NCBI RefSeq assembly: GCF_026344005.1
Contig: NZ_JAPKNH010000003.1
Coordinates: forward strand, 124,001 to 188,000
Source: Kaistia terrae
Lineage (GTDB): Bacteria > Pseudomonadota > Alphaproteobacteria > Rhizobiales > Kaistiaceae
Reading direction: 5' to 3'
Length of the DNA stretch: 64,000 nt
Positions 13,800 to 23,032 of this stretch are shown here, piece after piece. Both the position numbers and the translations under genes were made by a program. How positions within the stretch are numbered: position 1 is the first letter of the stretch; every line of letters starts with the position of its first letter. The notes under the pieces were generated by a model, which saw only the letters and a list, made by a program, of their open reading frames with translations, was not told the origin of the DNA and did not search any database.

Positions 13800-16700
13800 T
13801 CACGCCGCCTTCTTGCGGCCTTCCTCGGCCATGCGCGCCAGCTGGGTCAGGATCACCGCCGTGCCCTTCAGGCGCTGCTCCGGCTTCTCCCAATCGCGGA
13901 TCAGCACGATCTTCTGGTCCGGCCGAACCTTGGCCAGGCTGCCCTGTTCACCGATGTAGCGGATCAGGCCGGCCGGGTTGGCGAAGGTCGAGTTGCGGAA
14001 GGCGATGACAATGCCCTTCGGGCCGGCATCGACCTTCTCGACATTCGCCTTGCGGCAGAGCGCCTTGATGTAGACGATCTTGAGCAGGTGCTCGACCTCG
14101 TCCGGCAGCGGGCCGAAGCGGTCGATCAACTCGGCCGCGAAGCCGTCGATCTGATCCGCCTCCTCCAGATCGCCGAGACGGCGATAAAGCGACAGGCGCA
14201 GCTGCAGGTCCGGCACATAGGTTTCCGGCAGCATGACCGGCGTACCGACCGTGATCTGCGGCGACCAGCGGCCGTCCGCCTCCTGCTCGTCGGCGCCGCC
14301 ATCGCGCAGCGTCGCCACAGCCTCTTCCAGCATCTGCTGGTAGAGCTCGTAGCCGACCTCCTTGATGTGACCCGACTGTTCCTCGCCCAGCAGATTGCCG
14401 GCGCCGCGAATGTCGAGATCGTGGCTCGCCAACTGGAAGCCCGCGCCCAGCGTATCGAGCGACTGCAACACCTTGAGACGGCGATCCGCCATCGCGGTCA
14501 GCCGCTTTTCGGCCGGCACGGTGAACAGTGCATAGGCGCGCGTCTTCGAGCGGCCAACGCGACCACGTAACTGATAGAGCTGCGCCAGGCCGAACATGTC
14601 GGCACGGTGAACGATCAGCGTATTGGCGGTCGGAATATCAAGGCCGGATTCGACGATCGTCGTCGAGAGCAGCACGTCATAGGCGCCCTCGTAGAACGCC
14701 GTCATGATGTCTTCCAGCTCGGTCGGCGGCATCTGGCCATGTGCGATGGCGACCTTCACCTCCGGCACGAACTTGTCCAGAAACTCCTTGCGCTCGGCGA
14801 GATCCGAAAGCCGCGGGCAGACATAGAAACTCTGGCCGCCGCGATAGCGTTCGCGCAAAAGCGCCTCACGCACGACGAGCGCGTCAAACGGCGAGATGAA
14901 GGTGCGCACGGCCATGCGATCAACCGGCGGTGTGGTGATCAGCGACAATTCGCGAACGCCCGTCAGCGCCAGTTGCAGCGTGCGCGGGATCGGTGTCGCG
15001 GAGAGCGTCAGCACATGCACGTCGGCGCGGATCTCCTTGAGCCGCTCCTTATGCTTGACGCCAAAGTGCTGCTCCTCGTCGATGATCAAGAGGCCGATGT
15101 CGCGGAATTCGATGCCCTTGCCGAGCAGGGCGTGGGTGCCGACGACGATATCGACCTGGCCTTCCTTGAGGCCCTTCTTGGTCTCGGCCAGATCCTTGGT
15201 CGAGACGAGGCGCGAAGCCTGTTCGACGCGGATCGGGAAACCGGCGAAACGGGCCTGAAAGGTGCGGAAATGCTGGCGTGACAGCAGCGTCGTCGGCACG
15301 ACGACCGCGACCTGCTTGCCGCTCATCACCGCGACGAAGGCGGCGCGCAGCGCCACCTCCGTCTTGCCGAAACCGACGTCGCCGCAGATCAGGCGATCCA
15401 TCGGCGTGCCGGCGCCGAGATCCGCGATGACAGCCTCAATGGCGGAAAGCTGGTCTTCCGTTTCCTCATAGGGGAAGCGGGCGGCGAACTCGTCATAGAT
15501 GCCTTCCGGCGGCGACAGCACTTCGGCATGGCGCATGGCGCGTGCCGCAGCGACCTTGATCAGCTGCCCCGCCATGTCGCGGATGCGCTGCTTCAGCTTG
15601 GCCTTGCGCGCCTGCCAGGCGACGCCGCCGAGCTTGTCGAGCGTGGCCTCGGCATCTTCCGAGCCATAGCGCGACAGCAACTCGATGTTCTCGACCGGCA
15701 GATAGAGCCGGTCACCACCCTGATAGACCAGTTCGAGACAATCATGCGGCGCGCCGGCCGCCGTGATCGTCTTCAGCCCGGTGAAGCGACCAATGCCGTG
15801 ATCGACATGGACGACGATGTCGCCGTCCGAAAGGCCCGTCACTTCGGAGAGGAAGTCGGAGGCACGTTTCGCGCGCTTGCGCGGACGGACAAGGCGGTCG
15901 CCCAGAATGTCCTGCTCGCCGATAAACGCCATGTCCGGCGTCTCGAAACCGGATTCGAGCCCGAGCACGCCAAGCGCGACAACGCCCTTGCCAAGCTTCT
16001 CGACCTCAGACCAATCCTCGATCCGCTCGACCCGCTTCAGGCCGTGATCGTCGAGCACCTGGGCGAGGCGGTCACGTGCGCCATCGCTCCACGAAGCGAC
16101 GACAACGCGCTTCTTCTCGCGCAAGTTCGAAATATGGTCGATGACGGCGTCGAAGACGTTGACGTCGCCGGCGGTGCGCTCCGCTGCAAAGGTGCGGCCA
16201 TGCCGACCGCCGAGGTCTGCGACCATGGTGTCGTCCGCTTCGGCAAACGGCGTCAAGCGCAGCAGCGGCGCCTGCTTCTCGCGGCTCTTCCACTCGTCAC
16301 GCGTGAGATAGAGCTGGTCGGGCGGAACGGGCCGATAGGGTACGCCACCCTGCGCCTGCCCCATGCCGCTCTTGCGTGCGTCGTAATGGTCTTTGATGTC
16401 GTCAAAGCGCTCGGCAATCGCTTCCTCGACCAGATGATCGAGTACGACCGGTGCGCCGGGAACGTAGTCGAAAATCGTATCAAGGCCTTCAACGAACAGC
16501 GGCAGCCAATGCTCGACGCCGGTATAGCGACGGCCCTCGCTGACCGATTGATAGAGCATGTCTTCGCGGTCGGTCGCGCCGAACATCGCCACATAGCGCG
16601 CCCGGAAGCGGGCAATCGCCTCGGGCGACAGCACAAGCTCGCTCATCGGCACGAGATCGAGGCGCTTCTTCTGAGCCAGCGTGCGCTGGCTTTCGACGTC

Positions 16701-17303
16701 GAAGGTGCGGATGGAATCGACCGTGTCGCCGAAGAAATCAACACGAACCGGCTCGCCCTGACCCGCCGCGAACAGATCGATGATGCCGCCGCGCACGGCG
16801 TATTCGCCCGCCTCGCGCACGGTCGAGGTACGCAGGAAGCCGTTGTCCTCCAGCCAGCCGATCAGCTTGTCCATGGAAAGCTGGTTGCCGCCGGCAATGG
16901 AAAGGCTCTGGCGCGCGATCTGTTCGCGGCGCGGCAGGCGCTGGACGGCGGCATTGACGGTGGTGAGGACGACAAGCGCCCGCCCCTTCACCGGCTGATG
17001 ATTGGCCAGGTAGGACAGAGCCGCCATGCGCCGGGCGACGACGGCGGTGTTCGGCGACACCCGGTCATAGGGCATGCAGTCCCAGGCCGGCACCGCGACC
17101 ACTTCGGTCCCCGGCGAGAAGAAGCGCATCGCCTGTTCGAGATCGGCCATGCGGTTGCCGTCGCGCGCGACGACGAGGACGTAGGGCAGGTTCTCGCGCG
17201 CCGCCAGCACTGCGATATCAGCGACGACCTTGCCGTCAAAGCCGTCGGGAACGCCCGAAAGCACCGTAGACGGGCGAACGAGAATGTAAGGGAATGTGAC
17301 CAT
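13800..17303 (-). CDS. mfd: Transcription-repair coupling factor Mfd
   Basis: The 1167-aa SF2 translocase removes RNA polymerase stalled at DNA lesions and recruits UvrA. Domains in order: an N-terminal UvrB-like region (about 1-400), an RNA polymerase-interaction (CarD-like) domain with GDIVVHVDHGIGRF (about 490-560), and RecG-like helicase lobes with Walker A GDVGFGKTE (Lys647) and Walker B DEEQHFG (from Asp742). RVGRSKTRAYA and the C-terminal TRCF domain follow. The length is normal for the family. It lies 5 bases after sdhE, the usual alphaproteobacterial arrangement. The C-terminus (EEGRKKAA) looks complete. Confidence 0.98.
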   Translation of the reverse strand: MVTFPYILVRPSTVLSGVPDGFDGKVVADIAVLAARENLPYVLVVARDGNRMADLEQAMRFFSPGTEVVAVPAWDCMPYDRVSPNTAVVARRMAALSYLANHQPVKGRALVVLTTVNAAVQRLPRREQIARQSLSIAGGNQLSMDKLIGWLEDNGFLRTSTVREAGEYAVRGGIIDLFAAGQGEPVRVDFFGDTVDSIRTFDVESQRTLAQKKRLDLVPMSELVLSPEAIARFRARYVAMFGATDREDMLYQSVSEGRRYTGVEHWLPLFVEGLDTIFDYVPGAPVVLDHLVEEAIAERFDDIKDHYDARKSGMGQAQGGVPYRPVPPDQLYLTRDEWKSREKQAPLLRLTPFAEADDTMVADLGGRHGRTFAAERTAGDVNVFDAVIDHISNLREKKRVVVASWSDGARDRLAQVLDDHGLKRVERIEDWSEVEKLGKGVVALGVLGLESGFETPDMAFIGEQDILGDRLVRPRKRAKRASDFLSEVTGLSDGDIVVHVDHGIGRFTGLKTITAAGAPHDCLELVYQGGDRLYLPVENIELLSRYGSEDAEATLDKLGGVAWQARKAKLKQRIRDMAGQLIKVAAARAMRHAEVLSPPEGIYDEFAARFPYEETEDQLSAIEAVIADLGAGTPMDRLICGDVGFGKTEVALRAAFVAVMSGKQVAVVVPTTLLSRQHFRTFQARFAGFPIRVEQASRLVSTKDLAETKKGLKEGQVDIVVGTHALLGKGIEFRDIGLLIIDEEQHFGVKHKERLKEIRADVHVLTLSATPIPRTLQLALTGVRELSLITTPPVDRMAVRTFISPFDALVVREALLRERYRGGQSFYVCPRLSDLAERKEFLDKFVPEVKVAIAHGQMPPTELEDIMTAFYEGAYDVLLSTTIVESGLDIPTANTLIVHRADMFGLAQLYQLRGRVGRSKTRAYALFTVPAEKRLTAMADRRLKVLQSLDTLGAGFQLASHDLDIRGAGNLLGEEQSGHIKEVGYELYQQMLEEAVATLRDGGADEQEADGRWSPQITVGTPVMLPETYVPDLQLRLSLYRRLGDLEEADQIDGFAAELIDRFGPLPDEVEHLLKIVYIKALCRKANVEKVDAGPKGIVIAFRNSTFANPAGLIRYIGEQGSLAKVRPDQKIVLIRDWEKPEQRLKGTAVILTQLARMAEEGRKKAA

Positions 17304-17308
17304 TGCGC

Positions 17309-17596
17309 CTAACGGGGGGTGGCGCCGGTGAAGGCGGCAAGCTTCTGGAAGAATTCGGTTTTGACGTCATCCGGCGTCGGAGCTTCGCCCGTCAGCCAGA
17401 TCAGCAGATCGCGATCCTGTTCCTCCATCAGCGCTTCGAGAACGTCGAGCTCATCCAGAGTGAGGGTCGCGATATGGGCATCGGCGAAACGCCCGAGGAT
17501 CAGATCCATCTCGCGCATGCCGCGATGCCAGCAGCGAAAATGGGTACGCCGGCGACGAACGTCCAGCCCGTCGCTCGACAATGTCGTGCCGCTCAT
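17309..17596 (-). CDS. sdhE: FAD assembly factor SdhE (succinate dehydrogenase flavinylation)
   Basis: The 95-aa SdhE/YgfY (DUF339) protein helps attach FAD covalently to succinate dehydrogenase. The diagnostic RGMREMD motif (residues 25-31, with Gly26 in the key RGxxE) is present. FADAHIATLTLDELD and the acidic EEQDRDLLIWLTG follow. Orthologues of this length are typical. It is translationally close to mfd (5-bp gap). In many Rhizobiales recG sits divergently beside it, but here recG is about 30 kb away. Confidence 0.94.
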   Translation of the reverse strand: MSGTTLSSDGLDVRRRRTHFRCWHRGMREMDLILGRFADAHIATLTLDELDVLEALMEEQDRDLLIWLTGEAPTPDDVKTEFFQKLAAFTGATPR

Positions 17597-17688
17597 CTCT
17601 CAACTCCGCCGATCCAGTTCGATGCGGCGAGGTATAGCCCCAAGGGATGCACTTGTCAGCCGTAGAAGGACGGGAGGACGACGGAGCG

Positions 17689-17785
17689 TGTACCGGCGTC
17701 CGGGGATCGAGGCAGCAGAGCCCAAGCGTTCGATTCCGGGTCCGGCCGCTTCATGGGTACCTGCTTTCGCAGCGATCACAGTGGG
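17689..17785. repeat. Dispersed palindromic repeat, family A, degenerate copy
   Basis: The right half matches the copy at 18456-18619: the CCGGGTCCGGCCGC core is followed by CCTGCTTTCGCAG and a degenerate GATCAC end. The left inverted arm is absent. It lies in the 281-bp gap between sdhE and the HdeA/B-like gene. Confidence 0.6.
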
Positions 17786-17846
17786 GGATGTATAAGCAAC
17801 ATCACAGGGAAGCCCAATCGGCGCCCCAGTAACGAACGAGATGAAG

Positions 17847-17870
17847 AAGGGCGGCCCGAAGACCGCCCCT
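17847..17870 (-). terminator. Terminator of the HdeA/B-like gene
   Basis: A 10-bp stem with a TTCG tetraloop on the minus strand (AGGGGCGGTC / GGCCGCCCTT region), followed by CTTCATCTCG. It begins 7 bases after the stop codon. Confidence 0.75.
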
Positions 17871-17877
17871 TGCGCCA

Positions 17878-18168
17878 CTATTTGAACACCGCCCCTACCG
17901 CGCTCGCCAGCGTAGCGTCGGCGTTGCTCTTGCAATAGGCAGCGATCTTCTCAGCATTGGCATGCGACTTCTCGGTATCCACCATGGTGTTGCCAGCCTT
18001 GCCATGGACGTAGCCGCTCATCCACATGGCCACGCCAGCAATCCTGGCAGGCGCCATGGCGCCCACCTCTTTGCAGGTCAATTTCGAAACGTCGATTTCT
18101 CTGGCCATGGCTGGGACGGCCAAGACAATACACAGAGAGGCAAATGCACTTAGCAAATGACGTGTCAT
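17878..18168 (-). CDS. HdeA/HdeB-family small periplasmic protein
   Basis: The 96-aa protein has a signal peptide (MTRHLLSAFASLCIVLAVPAMA) and a mature part of about 74 residues. That part holds the two cysteines of the HdeA/HdeB family in DVSKLTCKEVGAM and KIAAYCKSNAD, with AMWMSGYVHGKAG between them. E. coli HdeA and HdeB are acid-activated periplasmic chaperones with one disulfide; rhizobial relatives are less studied, so an acid-stress role is inference. The ATG at 18168 follows GGAAAGGATA. The longer frame from 18207 would destroy the signal peptide start. It is monocistronic between repeats. Confidence 0.8.
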   Translation of the reverse strand: MTRHLLSAFASLCIVLAVPAMAREIDVSKLTCKEVGAMAPARIAGVAMWMSGYVHGKAGNTMVDTEKSHANAEKIAAYCKSNADATLASAVGAVFK

Positions 18169-18455
18169 GGTCAGGGTATCCTTTCCAATGGCCCCCGTCG
18201 GCGGCAAAAATAGTGCAATTGGCGCTCACGATCCGATGACAAACGCGATCGTCACACGATGTTTACCCGGCGACTCTGTGAGGTCACGCCAGGTAGACAC
18301 CGAATTTTCCCCGACAAATACTTGCCGCTCGAGACAAGTAAGTTTCGCTGGCAATCAAAGGTCCCGAATTGGGAGCGTGGCGTCTCCAAGACCCCGGGAA
18401 GCTGACTCAATGCGCGAGGCCCCGGCCGATTGAGCGCCTACCTCTCCTCACCCTC

Positions 18456-18619
18456 GCTGTCATCCTTGCGAAAGCAGGGATCCATTGCCGCCGAAGCCTA
18501 GGGATCTGAGCCACGGAACGGAGGCAGTCGCGAGTCGCGCCGACAACCGAATTCTGAGCCAGGCGCTCGACGCCGGGCCCGGCCGCACCATGGATCCCTG
18601 CTTTCGCAGGGATGACGGC
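18456..18619. repeat. Dispersed palindromic repeat, family A, copy 2
   Basis: This 164-bp element has nearly perfect inverted ends of about 26 bp: TCATCCTTGCGAAAGCAGGG on the left and CCCTGCTTTCGCAGGGATGA on the right. It lies in the gene-free stretch 18169-18705. The rest of that stretch (18169-18455) presumably holds the HdeA/B promoter; I see no gene there. Confidence 0.8.
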
Positions 18620-18658
18620 CGAGCGTGGGTCGGCCACGACAGCCAAACCTTACGCGAA

Positions 18659-18694
18659 CCGGGCGCCGCGCAGCAACGCACGCGCGGTGCCCGG
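18659..18694 (-). terminator. Hairpin ending the hydantoinase operon
   Basis: CCGGGCGCCGCGC / GCGCGGTGCCCGG forms a 13-position stem with one mismatch on the minus strand, 12 bases after the hyuB stop. The tail TTCGCGTAAGGTTTGG is not a clean T-run, so efficiency is uncertain. Confidence 0.5.
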
Positions 18695-18705
18695 ATCGTC
18701 GGACG

Positions 18706-20382
18706 TCACACCTCGACGCCGTAGACCGTCTTGGCCCGCTCGGCGCTCAGATAGCCGTTCTTGATGTCTTCAAGTACGGCAGCGCGGTCGCGCTTCTTCG
18801 GGTCGCCGTAGCCACCGCCATTGCCAGTAACAACGCGCACGACATCGCCCTTGTTCAGTTCGATGCCCGTGGCGAAGGAATAGCGCCTGCGGCTGCCGTC
18901 GGACTTGATGACGTCGACATGGTTGCCGGTGCCAACATGACCGCCTTCCATGCCCCAGGGCAGGATGCGCGAACGCGTGTAGCCGCAGGTCAGGAAGTTG
19001 CCATCGGCGCGGACACGATAGTCCATGCGGATACCCTTGCCACCACGCCACTGGCCCTCGCCGCCCTCTTCCGGGTTCAGCGCCAGCTGGTCGACGAACA
19101 GCCCATAGCGGGCCTCGGCGATCTCGGCCGGGCAGTTGAACGTCTCGCCGTGGAAACCGGAGAAGATGGCGTTGTTGCCGTCGCGGCCGGGCATGGCGCC
19201 CCAGCCGCCGAGTTCCGGCTCGACGATGGTGAAGTGCCGGCCGGTGTCGGGATGCGGACCACCGAGCACGGTGCCGCAGATCGAGGCAAAGCTGCCGGCG
19301 GAGAGTTTTTCGGGCAGGTGCTGCGCCAGGCAGCGCAGGATCAGGTCGAACACGCGGATCTCGACCTCGTAGTAGAAGCCGTGCGCCGCCGGCTCCTGCG
19401 CGTCGAAGATCGATCCCGGACGGGTCTTGACGACGAGCGGACGGAATGAGCCGCCATTTGCCGGCGCGCTGACATCGGTGATCGCCTTGATCGCCATCTG
19501 GCACGAGACGATGACGCCATCGCGGCTGGCATTGCTCGGCGTCAGCGTCTGGTCGGGATTGGCGGTCAAATCGACGATGAATTCATCGTCGGTGATCTCG
19601 ACCGTCACCTTGTAGATCTGGCCGCTATCCTGCTCTTCGGCGAAGGAGAACTTGCCCTTGGGCAGTTCCTTGAGAGCCTTCAACGTGACCTGCTCGCCAT
19701 AGTCCATGAAGTGCTTCATGGCGGCGATGAAGGTTCCCTTGCCGTATTTGGCGACGAGATCGAGGATACGCTTCTCGCCGATGCGGACGGCGGCGATCGC
19801 CGCCCACATGTCGCCCTTCAGGAATTCGGGCAGGCGCGAATTGACCGTCATCAGGTCCATGACGGACTGGTTCGACACACCCTTGTCGATGATCTTGATC
19901 GCGGGAATGCGGAGGCCTTCCTGGAAGATCTCCTTGGCGTCGGTCGACATCGAGCCCGGCACCATGCCGCCGACATCGTTCCAATGCGCGATGTTCGCGG
20001 TCCAGGCGACGATCTCGCCCTCTGCGAAGACCGGCATGACCAGCACCACATCGTTCAGATGGGTGACGCCGCCATAGAACGGGTCATTGGTCACGAAGAC
20101 GTCGCCCGGATAGATCGAGGTGACGGGGTGCTTGCGCAGGATCGCCTTCGCCGCCTTGTCGAGCACGCCGATGAAGGAAGGAATGCCGGCGCCGGAGGAC
20201 GCGATCTCGCCATCGGCGGCGCAGATGCCGGTGCCCATGTCGAGCACCTCATAGATGATGGCGCTCATCGCCGTCTTGCGCATCGCCGCGAACATCTCGT
20301 CCGAAATCGCCTGCAGCGAATTCTGGATGATGTCGAAGGTGACGGGATCGTAGGTCGGGCTGGTTGTTGCTGCACTGGTCAT
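18706..20382 (-). CDS. hyuB: Hydantoinase B / oxoprolinase family subunit
   Basis: The 558-aa HyuB-type protein has DPVTFDIIQNSLQAISDEM at its N-terminus and a long conserved body: SEIASSG-like GEIASSGAGIPSFIG, YPGDVFVTNDPFYGGVTHL, ANIAHWNDVGG, and C-terminal GGKGIRMDYRV with GGGYGDPKKRD. With HyuA it forms ATP-dependent amidohydrolases (N-methylhydantoinase, 5-oxoprolinase) or, in other branches, acetone or acetophenone carboxylases. It sits 3 bases after hyuA, last in a transporter-linked operon. The substrate is unresolved; a carboxylase would usually bring further small subunits, which are not seen here. Confidence 0.93.
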   Translation of the reverse strand: MTSAATTSPTYDPVTFDIIQNSLQAISDEMFAAMRKTAMSAIIYEVLDMGTGICAADGEIASSGAGIPSFIGVLDKAAKAILRKHPVTSIYPGDVFVTNDPFYGGVTHLNDVVLVMPVFAEGEIVAWTANIAHWNDVGGMVPGSMSTDAKEIFQEGLRIPAIKIIDKGVSNQSVMDLMTVNSRLPEFLKGDMWAAIAAVRIGEKRILDLVAKYGKGTFIAAMKHFMDYGEQVTLKALKELPKGKFSFAEEQDSGQIYKVTVEITDDEFIVDLTANPDQTLTPSNASRDGVIVSCQMAIKAITDVSAPANGGSFRPLVVKTRPGSIFDAQEPAAHGFYYEVEIRVFDLILRCLAQHLPEKLSAGSFASICGTVLGGPHPDTGRHFTIVEPELGGWGAMPGRDGNNAIFSGFHGETFNCPAEIAEARYGLFVDQLALNPEEGGEGQWRGGKGIRMDYRVRADGNFLTCGYTRSRILPWGMEGGHVGTGNHVDVIKSDGSRRRYSFATGIELNKGDVVRVVTGNGGGYGDPKKRDRAAVLEDIKNGYLSAERAKTVYGVEV

Positions 20383-20385
20383 AGG

Positions 20386-22461
20386 TCAGGCCCCCAGTTC
20401 GATATGGGTGTTGCCATAGGCGTCGATGGAAACGCGGTTACCGGGATGGATCACCACGGTCGTGCCGGAATCCTCGAGGATGGCAGGGCCGCTGAAGCGC
20501 ATTCCCGGCTCCAGCTTCGCAAGGTCGTAGATCGTCGCCTCGTGCACGCCTTCGAGCGCATAGTCGACGTCGCGGCGGCTCTTCACCGCCTGGTCGAGCG
20601 CAGCACCCGTCGTCGGCAGCGCGATCATCTCGAGCTTGCCGACTTCGGCGGAAGCCACCAGATGCAGGCCGACGATCTCGACCGGCGCATCGAGGCGATA
20701 GGTGTATTCGCGCTCATAGGCCGTGTGGAACTGCGCGATCATCTCGTCGATCGACGCGGCGTTGACGGCATCGCCCTCGAACTCGACCTCGACCGCGTGC
20801 TCCTGGTTCTGGTAGCGGCACTTGATGAAGGGGACGAGCTTCACCTTGTCGCCGGCGACGCCCTCCTTGGCGAACTGCGCGGCGGCGCGCAGCTTCGTCT
20901 CGTGCAGCAGCGCCTCCAGCGCGGCGGGGCGGCCCTCGCCCTGCTCGATCAGGCGCGACACGAAGAAGTCGCGGCGCAGGTCGGACATCATCATGCCCCA
21001 GGCCGAGAACACCGAAGCGCCGCGCGGGATGACGACCTTCTTCATGCCGAGTTCGGTAGCGAGCGCCACCGCATGCATCGCGCCGCCGCCGCCGAAGGCG
21101 ACCAGCGTGAAGTCGCGCGGGTCGTGGCCGCGATTGAGCGACACCAGCTTCAGCGCGTTGATCATGTTGTTGTTGGCGATGCGGACGATGCCGCGCGCCG
21201 CCTCGATCGGCGACAGGCCAAGCTTTTCCGCCAACCCGTTCAGCGCACCATCGACCGCCTTCATGTCGGCGGTGATGGTGCCGCCGCAGAAATAGTCCTT
21301 GTCGATGCGGCCGAGCGCCAGATTGGCGTCGGTCGTCGTCGCCTGCGTGCCGCCGCGGGCATAGGCGGCAGGCCCCGGCTTGGCACCGGCCGATTGCGGG
21401 CCGACATGCAGCTTGCCGAAATCGTCGACCCAGGCGATCGAGCCGCCGCCATTGCCGATCTCGACGAGATCGACCACCGGCACCATGATCGGATAACCGG
21501 AAGAGGTGCGGTCACGCTCGATCCAGTAGTCCGTCATGATCTTGACGTGGCCGTTCTCAATCAGCGAGCACTTCGCCGTTGTGCCACCGATGTCGAGCGC
21601 CAGCACGTTGGGCTCGTCGAGGATGCGGCCAAGCTCGGCCGCGCCCCAGAAGCCGGACGCCGGACCGCTCTCGACCATGGTGATCGGGATCTCGCGCGTC
21701 GCCGCCAGCGAGTCGACGCCGCAGTTCGACTGCATGACGTAAAGCTGGCCACCGAAATTCTTCGAGGCGAGACCGTCTTCGAGCCGGCCGAGATATCGGC
21801 TGGCGACCGGCTGCACATAGGCGGAGAGCACGGCGGTCGAGGCGCGCTCATATTCGCGCCATTCGCGGGTGATCTGGTGCGAGGCGACGACGGAGACTTC
21901 CGGCCAGAGCCGGCGGATCTCAGCCGCCACAGCTTCCTCATGGCGCGGATCGGCATAGGAATGCAGAAGGCAGATGGCAATCGCCTCGACGCCCTCGGCG
22001 CGGAAGTCCTCAAGGATCGCTGGCAGGCCCGAGAGGTCGAGGGGGCTGCGCTCCGCGCCGGTATAGGCGATACGGCCCGGCACTTCGCGGCAAAGATAGC
22101 GCGGCACGAAGGGTTCGGGCTTCACATATTGCAGGTTGAAGAAGTCCGGCCGATTGCCGCGCGCGATCTCCAGCACATCGCGAAACCCCTCGGTCGTGAT
22201 CAGCGCCGTGCGGGCGCCCTTGCGCTCGGTCAGCGCGTTGATGACGACGGTGGTTCCGTGCGCGAAGAAGGCGATGTCGGCGGGGTCAACATCGGCCTTG
22301 GCGAGCACGTTCAGCACGCCCTGCTCAAAATTCGGCGGCGTCGTATCGGACTTCGCGGTCCGCACCGTCTGGCGGCCGGTCGCGGTATCCGTCTCGAAAT
22401 AGACGAGGTCAGTGAAGGTGCCCCCGACGTCGGTGGCGACGCGGATCGTCTTGTCGTTCAT
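20386..22461 (-). CDS. hyuA: Hydantoinase A / oxoprolinase family subunit (ATP-binding)
   Basis: The 691-aa HyuA-type protein has the ASKHA-fold phosphate motif ATDVGGTFTDLV near the N-terminus, then FAHGTTVVINALTERKG and NVLALDIGGTTAKCSLI. FGGGGAMHAVALATELG and the C-terminal SGPAILEDSGTTVVI follow. It binds ATP and activates the cyclic amide for ring opening together with HyuB. The ATG at 22461 (MNDKTIRVATDVGG) is one base beyond the stop of the GAF gene; the 70 upstream in-frame codons are an Arg/Ser-rich shadow of that gene and are rejected. The length agrees with N-methylhydantoinase A proteins (about 690 aa). Confidence 0.94.
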   Translation of the reverse strand: MNDKTIRVATDVGGTFTDLVYFETDTATGRQTVRTAKSDTTPPNFEQGVLNVLAKADVDPADIAFFAHGTTVVINALTERKGARTALITTEGFRDVLEIARGNRPDFFNLQYVKPEPFVPRYLCREVPGRIAYTGAERSPLDLSGLPAILEDFRAEGVEAIAICLLHSYADPRHEEAVAAEIRRLWPEVSVVASHQITREWREYERASTAVLSAYVQPVASRYLGRLEDGLASKNFGGQLYVMQSNCGVDSLAATREIPITMVESGPASGFWGAAELGRILDEPNVLALDIGGTTAKCSLIENGHVKIMTDYWIERDRTSSGYPIMVPVVDLVEIGNGGGSIAWVDDFGKLHVGPQSAGAKPGPAAYARGGTQATTTDANLALGRIDKDYFCGGTITADMKAVDGALNGLAEKLGLSPIEAARGIVRIANNNMINALKLVSLNRGHDPRDFTLVAFGGGGAMHAVALATELGMKKVVIPRGASVFSAWGMMMSDLRRDFFVSRLIEQGEGRPAALEALLHETKLRAAAQFAKEGVAGDKVKLVPFIKCRYQNQEHAVEVEFEGDAVNAASIDEMIAQFHTAYEREYTYRLDAPVEIVGLHLVASAEVGKLEMIALPTTGAALDQAVKSRRDVDYALEGVHEATIYDLAKLEPGMRFSGPAILEDSGTTVVIHPGNRVSIDAYGNTHIELGA

Positions 22462-22462
22462 C

Positions 22463-23023
22463 TCAGACCTTCCCGGCGCGGATCGCGGATGCCTGTTCGG
22501 TGACGGTGGCGGCGAGGATGCCGATCGCCGCGAACGGGCGCAGCGCCATGGCGCGCTCGACCTTTTCGGGCGTATAGGCGCCGGTCTTGTCGAGGATGTT
22601 GATCGTCCCGAGCACGTTGCCTTCGAACACGACCGGCACATTGATGCACGAGCCGCAGCCGAGCGATTCAATCAGCTCATGGTCGTGGAAGACGGTGGCG
22701 ATCTCTTCGATAGTGTTGGCGACGTAGGGCTTCTTCTCGCCGAAGACGAGATCGTTCCACTTGCCGGCGGCTGACTGCTTGTAGCCCGAGGTCGGGTATT
22801 CTTCCGGATGATTGGAATAGAGTCGGCGCGACATGCCGGTGTCGAAATCCGCGCTCATCACCGTGAAGATGATCGCGCCAACTTCACGCTGATAGAGCGC
22901 CTCGACCCTGGCGAGCGTCGCGGTCGGCTGGTTCTCTTCGCCAAGGGCCGCGATCAGCGCGTCCCATGCCTTCGAATCCGATACGGGATCGACCTGCTTC
23001 AGCTCTGCGGTAGTGCTCATCAT
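22463..23023 (-). CDS. Free-standing GAF-domain protein in the hydantoinase operon
   Basis: The 186-aa soluble protein is essentially one GAF domain (about residues 30-165) and has no output domain. The GAF pattern is seen in INVPVVFEGNVLGTINILD with the terminal AMALRPFAAIGILAATV helix. A CxxC pair (LGCGSC, Cys123 and Cys126) stands just after HDHELIE, which could give metal or redox sensing; this is inference. Tandem ATGs at 23023 and 23020 follow GGAAGGATCT; either could be used. It is packed between the ATPase gene (9-bp gap) and hyuA (1-bp gap), so it is made in step with them. It could be a ligand sensor, an adaptor for the hydantoinase, or a GAF-type reductase relative. Confidence 0.85.
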   Translation of the reverse strand: MMSTTAELKQVDPVSDSKAWDALIAALGEENQPTATLARVEALYQREVGAIIFTVMSADFDTGMSRRLYSNHPEEYPTSGYKQSAAGKWNDLVFGEKKPYVANTIEEIATVFHDHELIESLGCGSCINVPVVFEGNVLGTINILDKTGAYTPEKVERAMALRPFAAIGILAATVTEQASAIRAGKV

Positions 23024-23032
23024 AGATCCTTC

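Noticed and set aside
18706-22461. Acetone or acetophenone carboxylase instead of hydantoinase
   Set aside because: HyuA/HyuB-type proteins include these carboxylases, but the usual extra subunits and sigma54 activator are missing, and the dipeptide-type transporter favours an amide substrate. The alternative is not excluded.
19711-22503. 930-codon plus-strand open frame opposite hyuB and hyuA
   Set aside because: Antisense shadow of two conserved hydantoinase genes with Asp/Arg/His-rich low-complexity composition.
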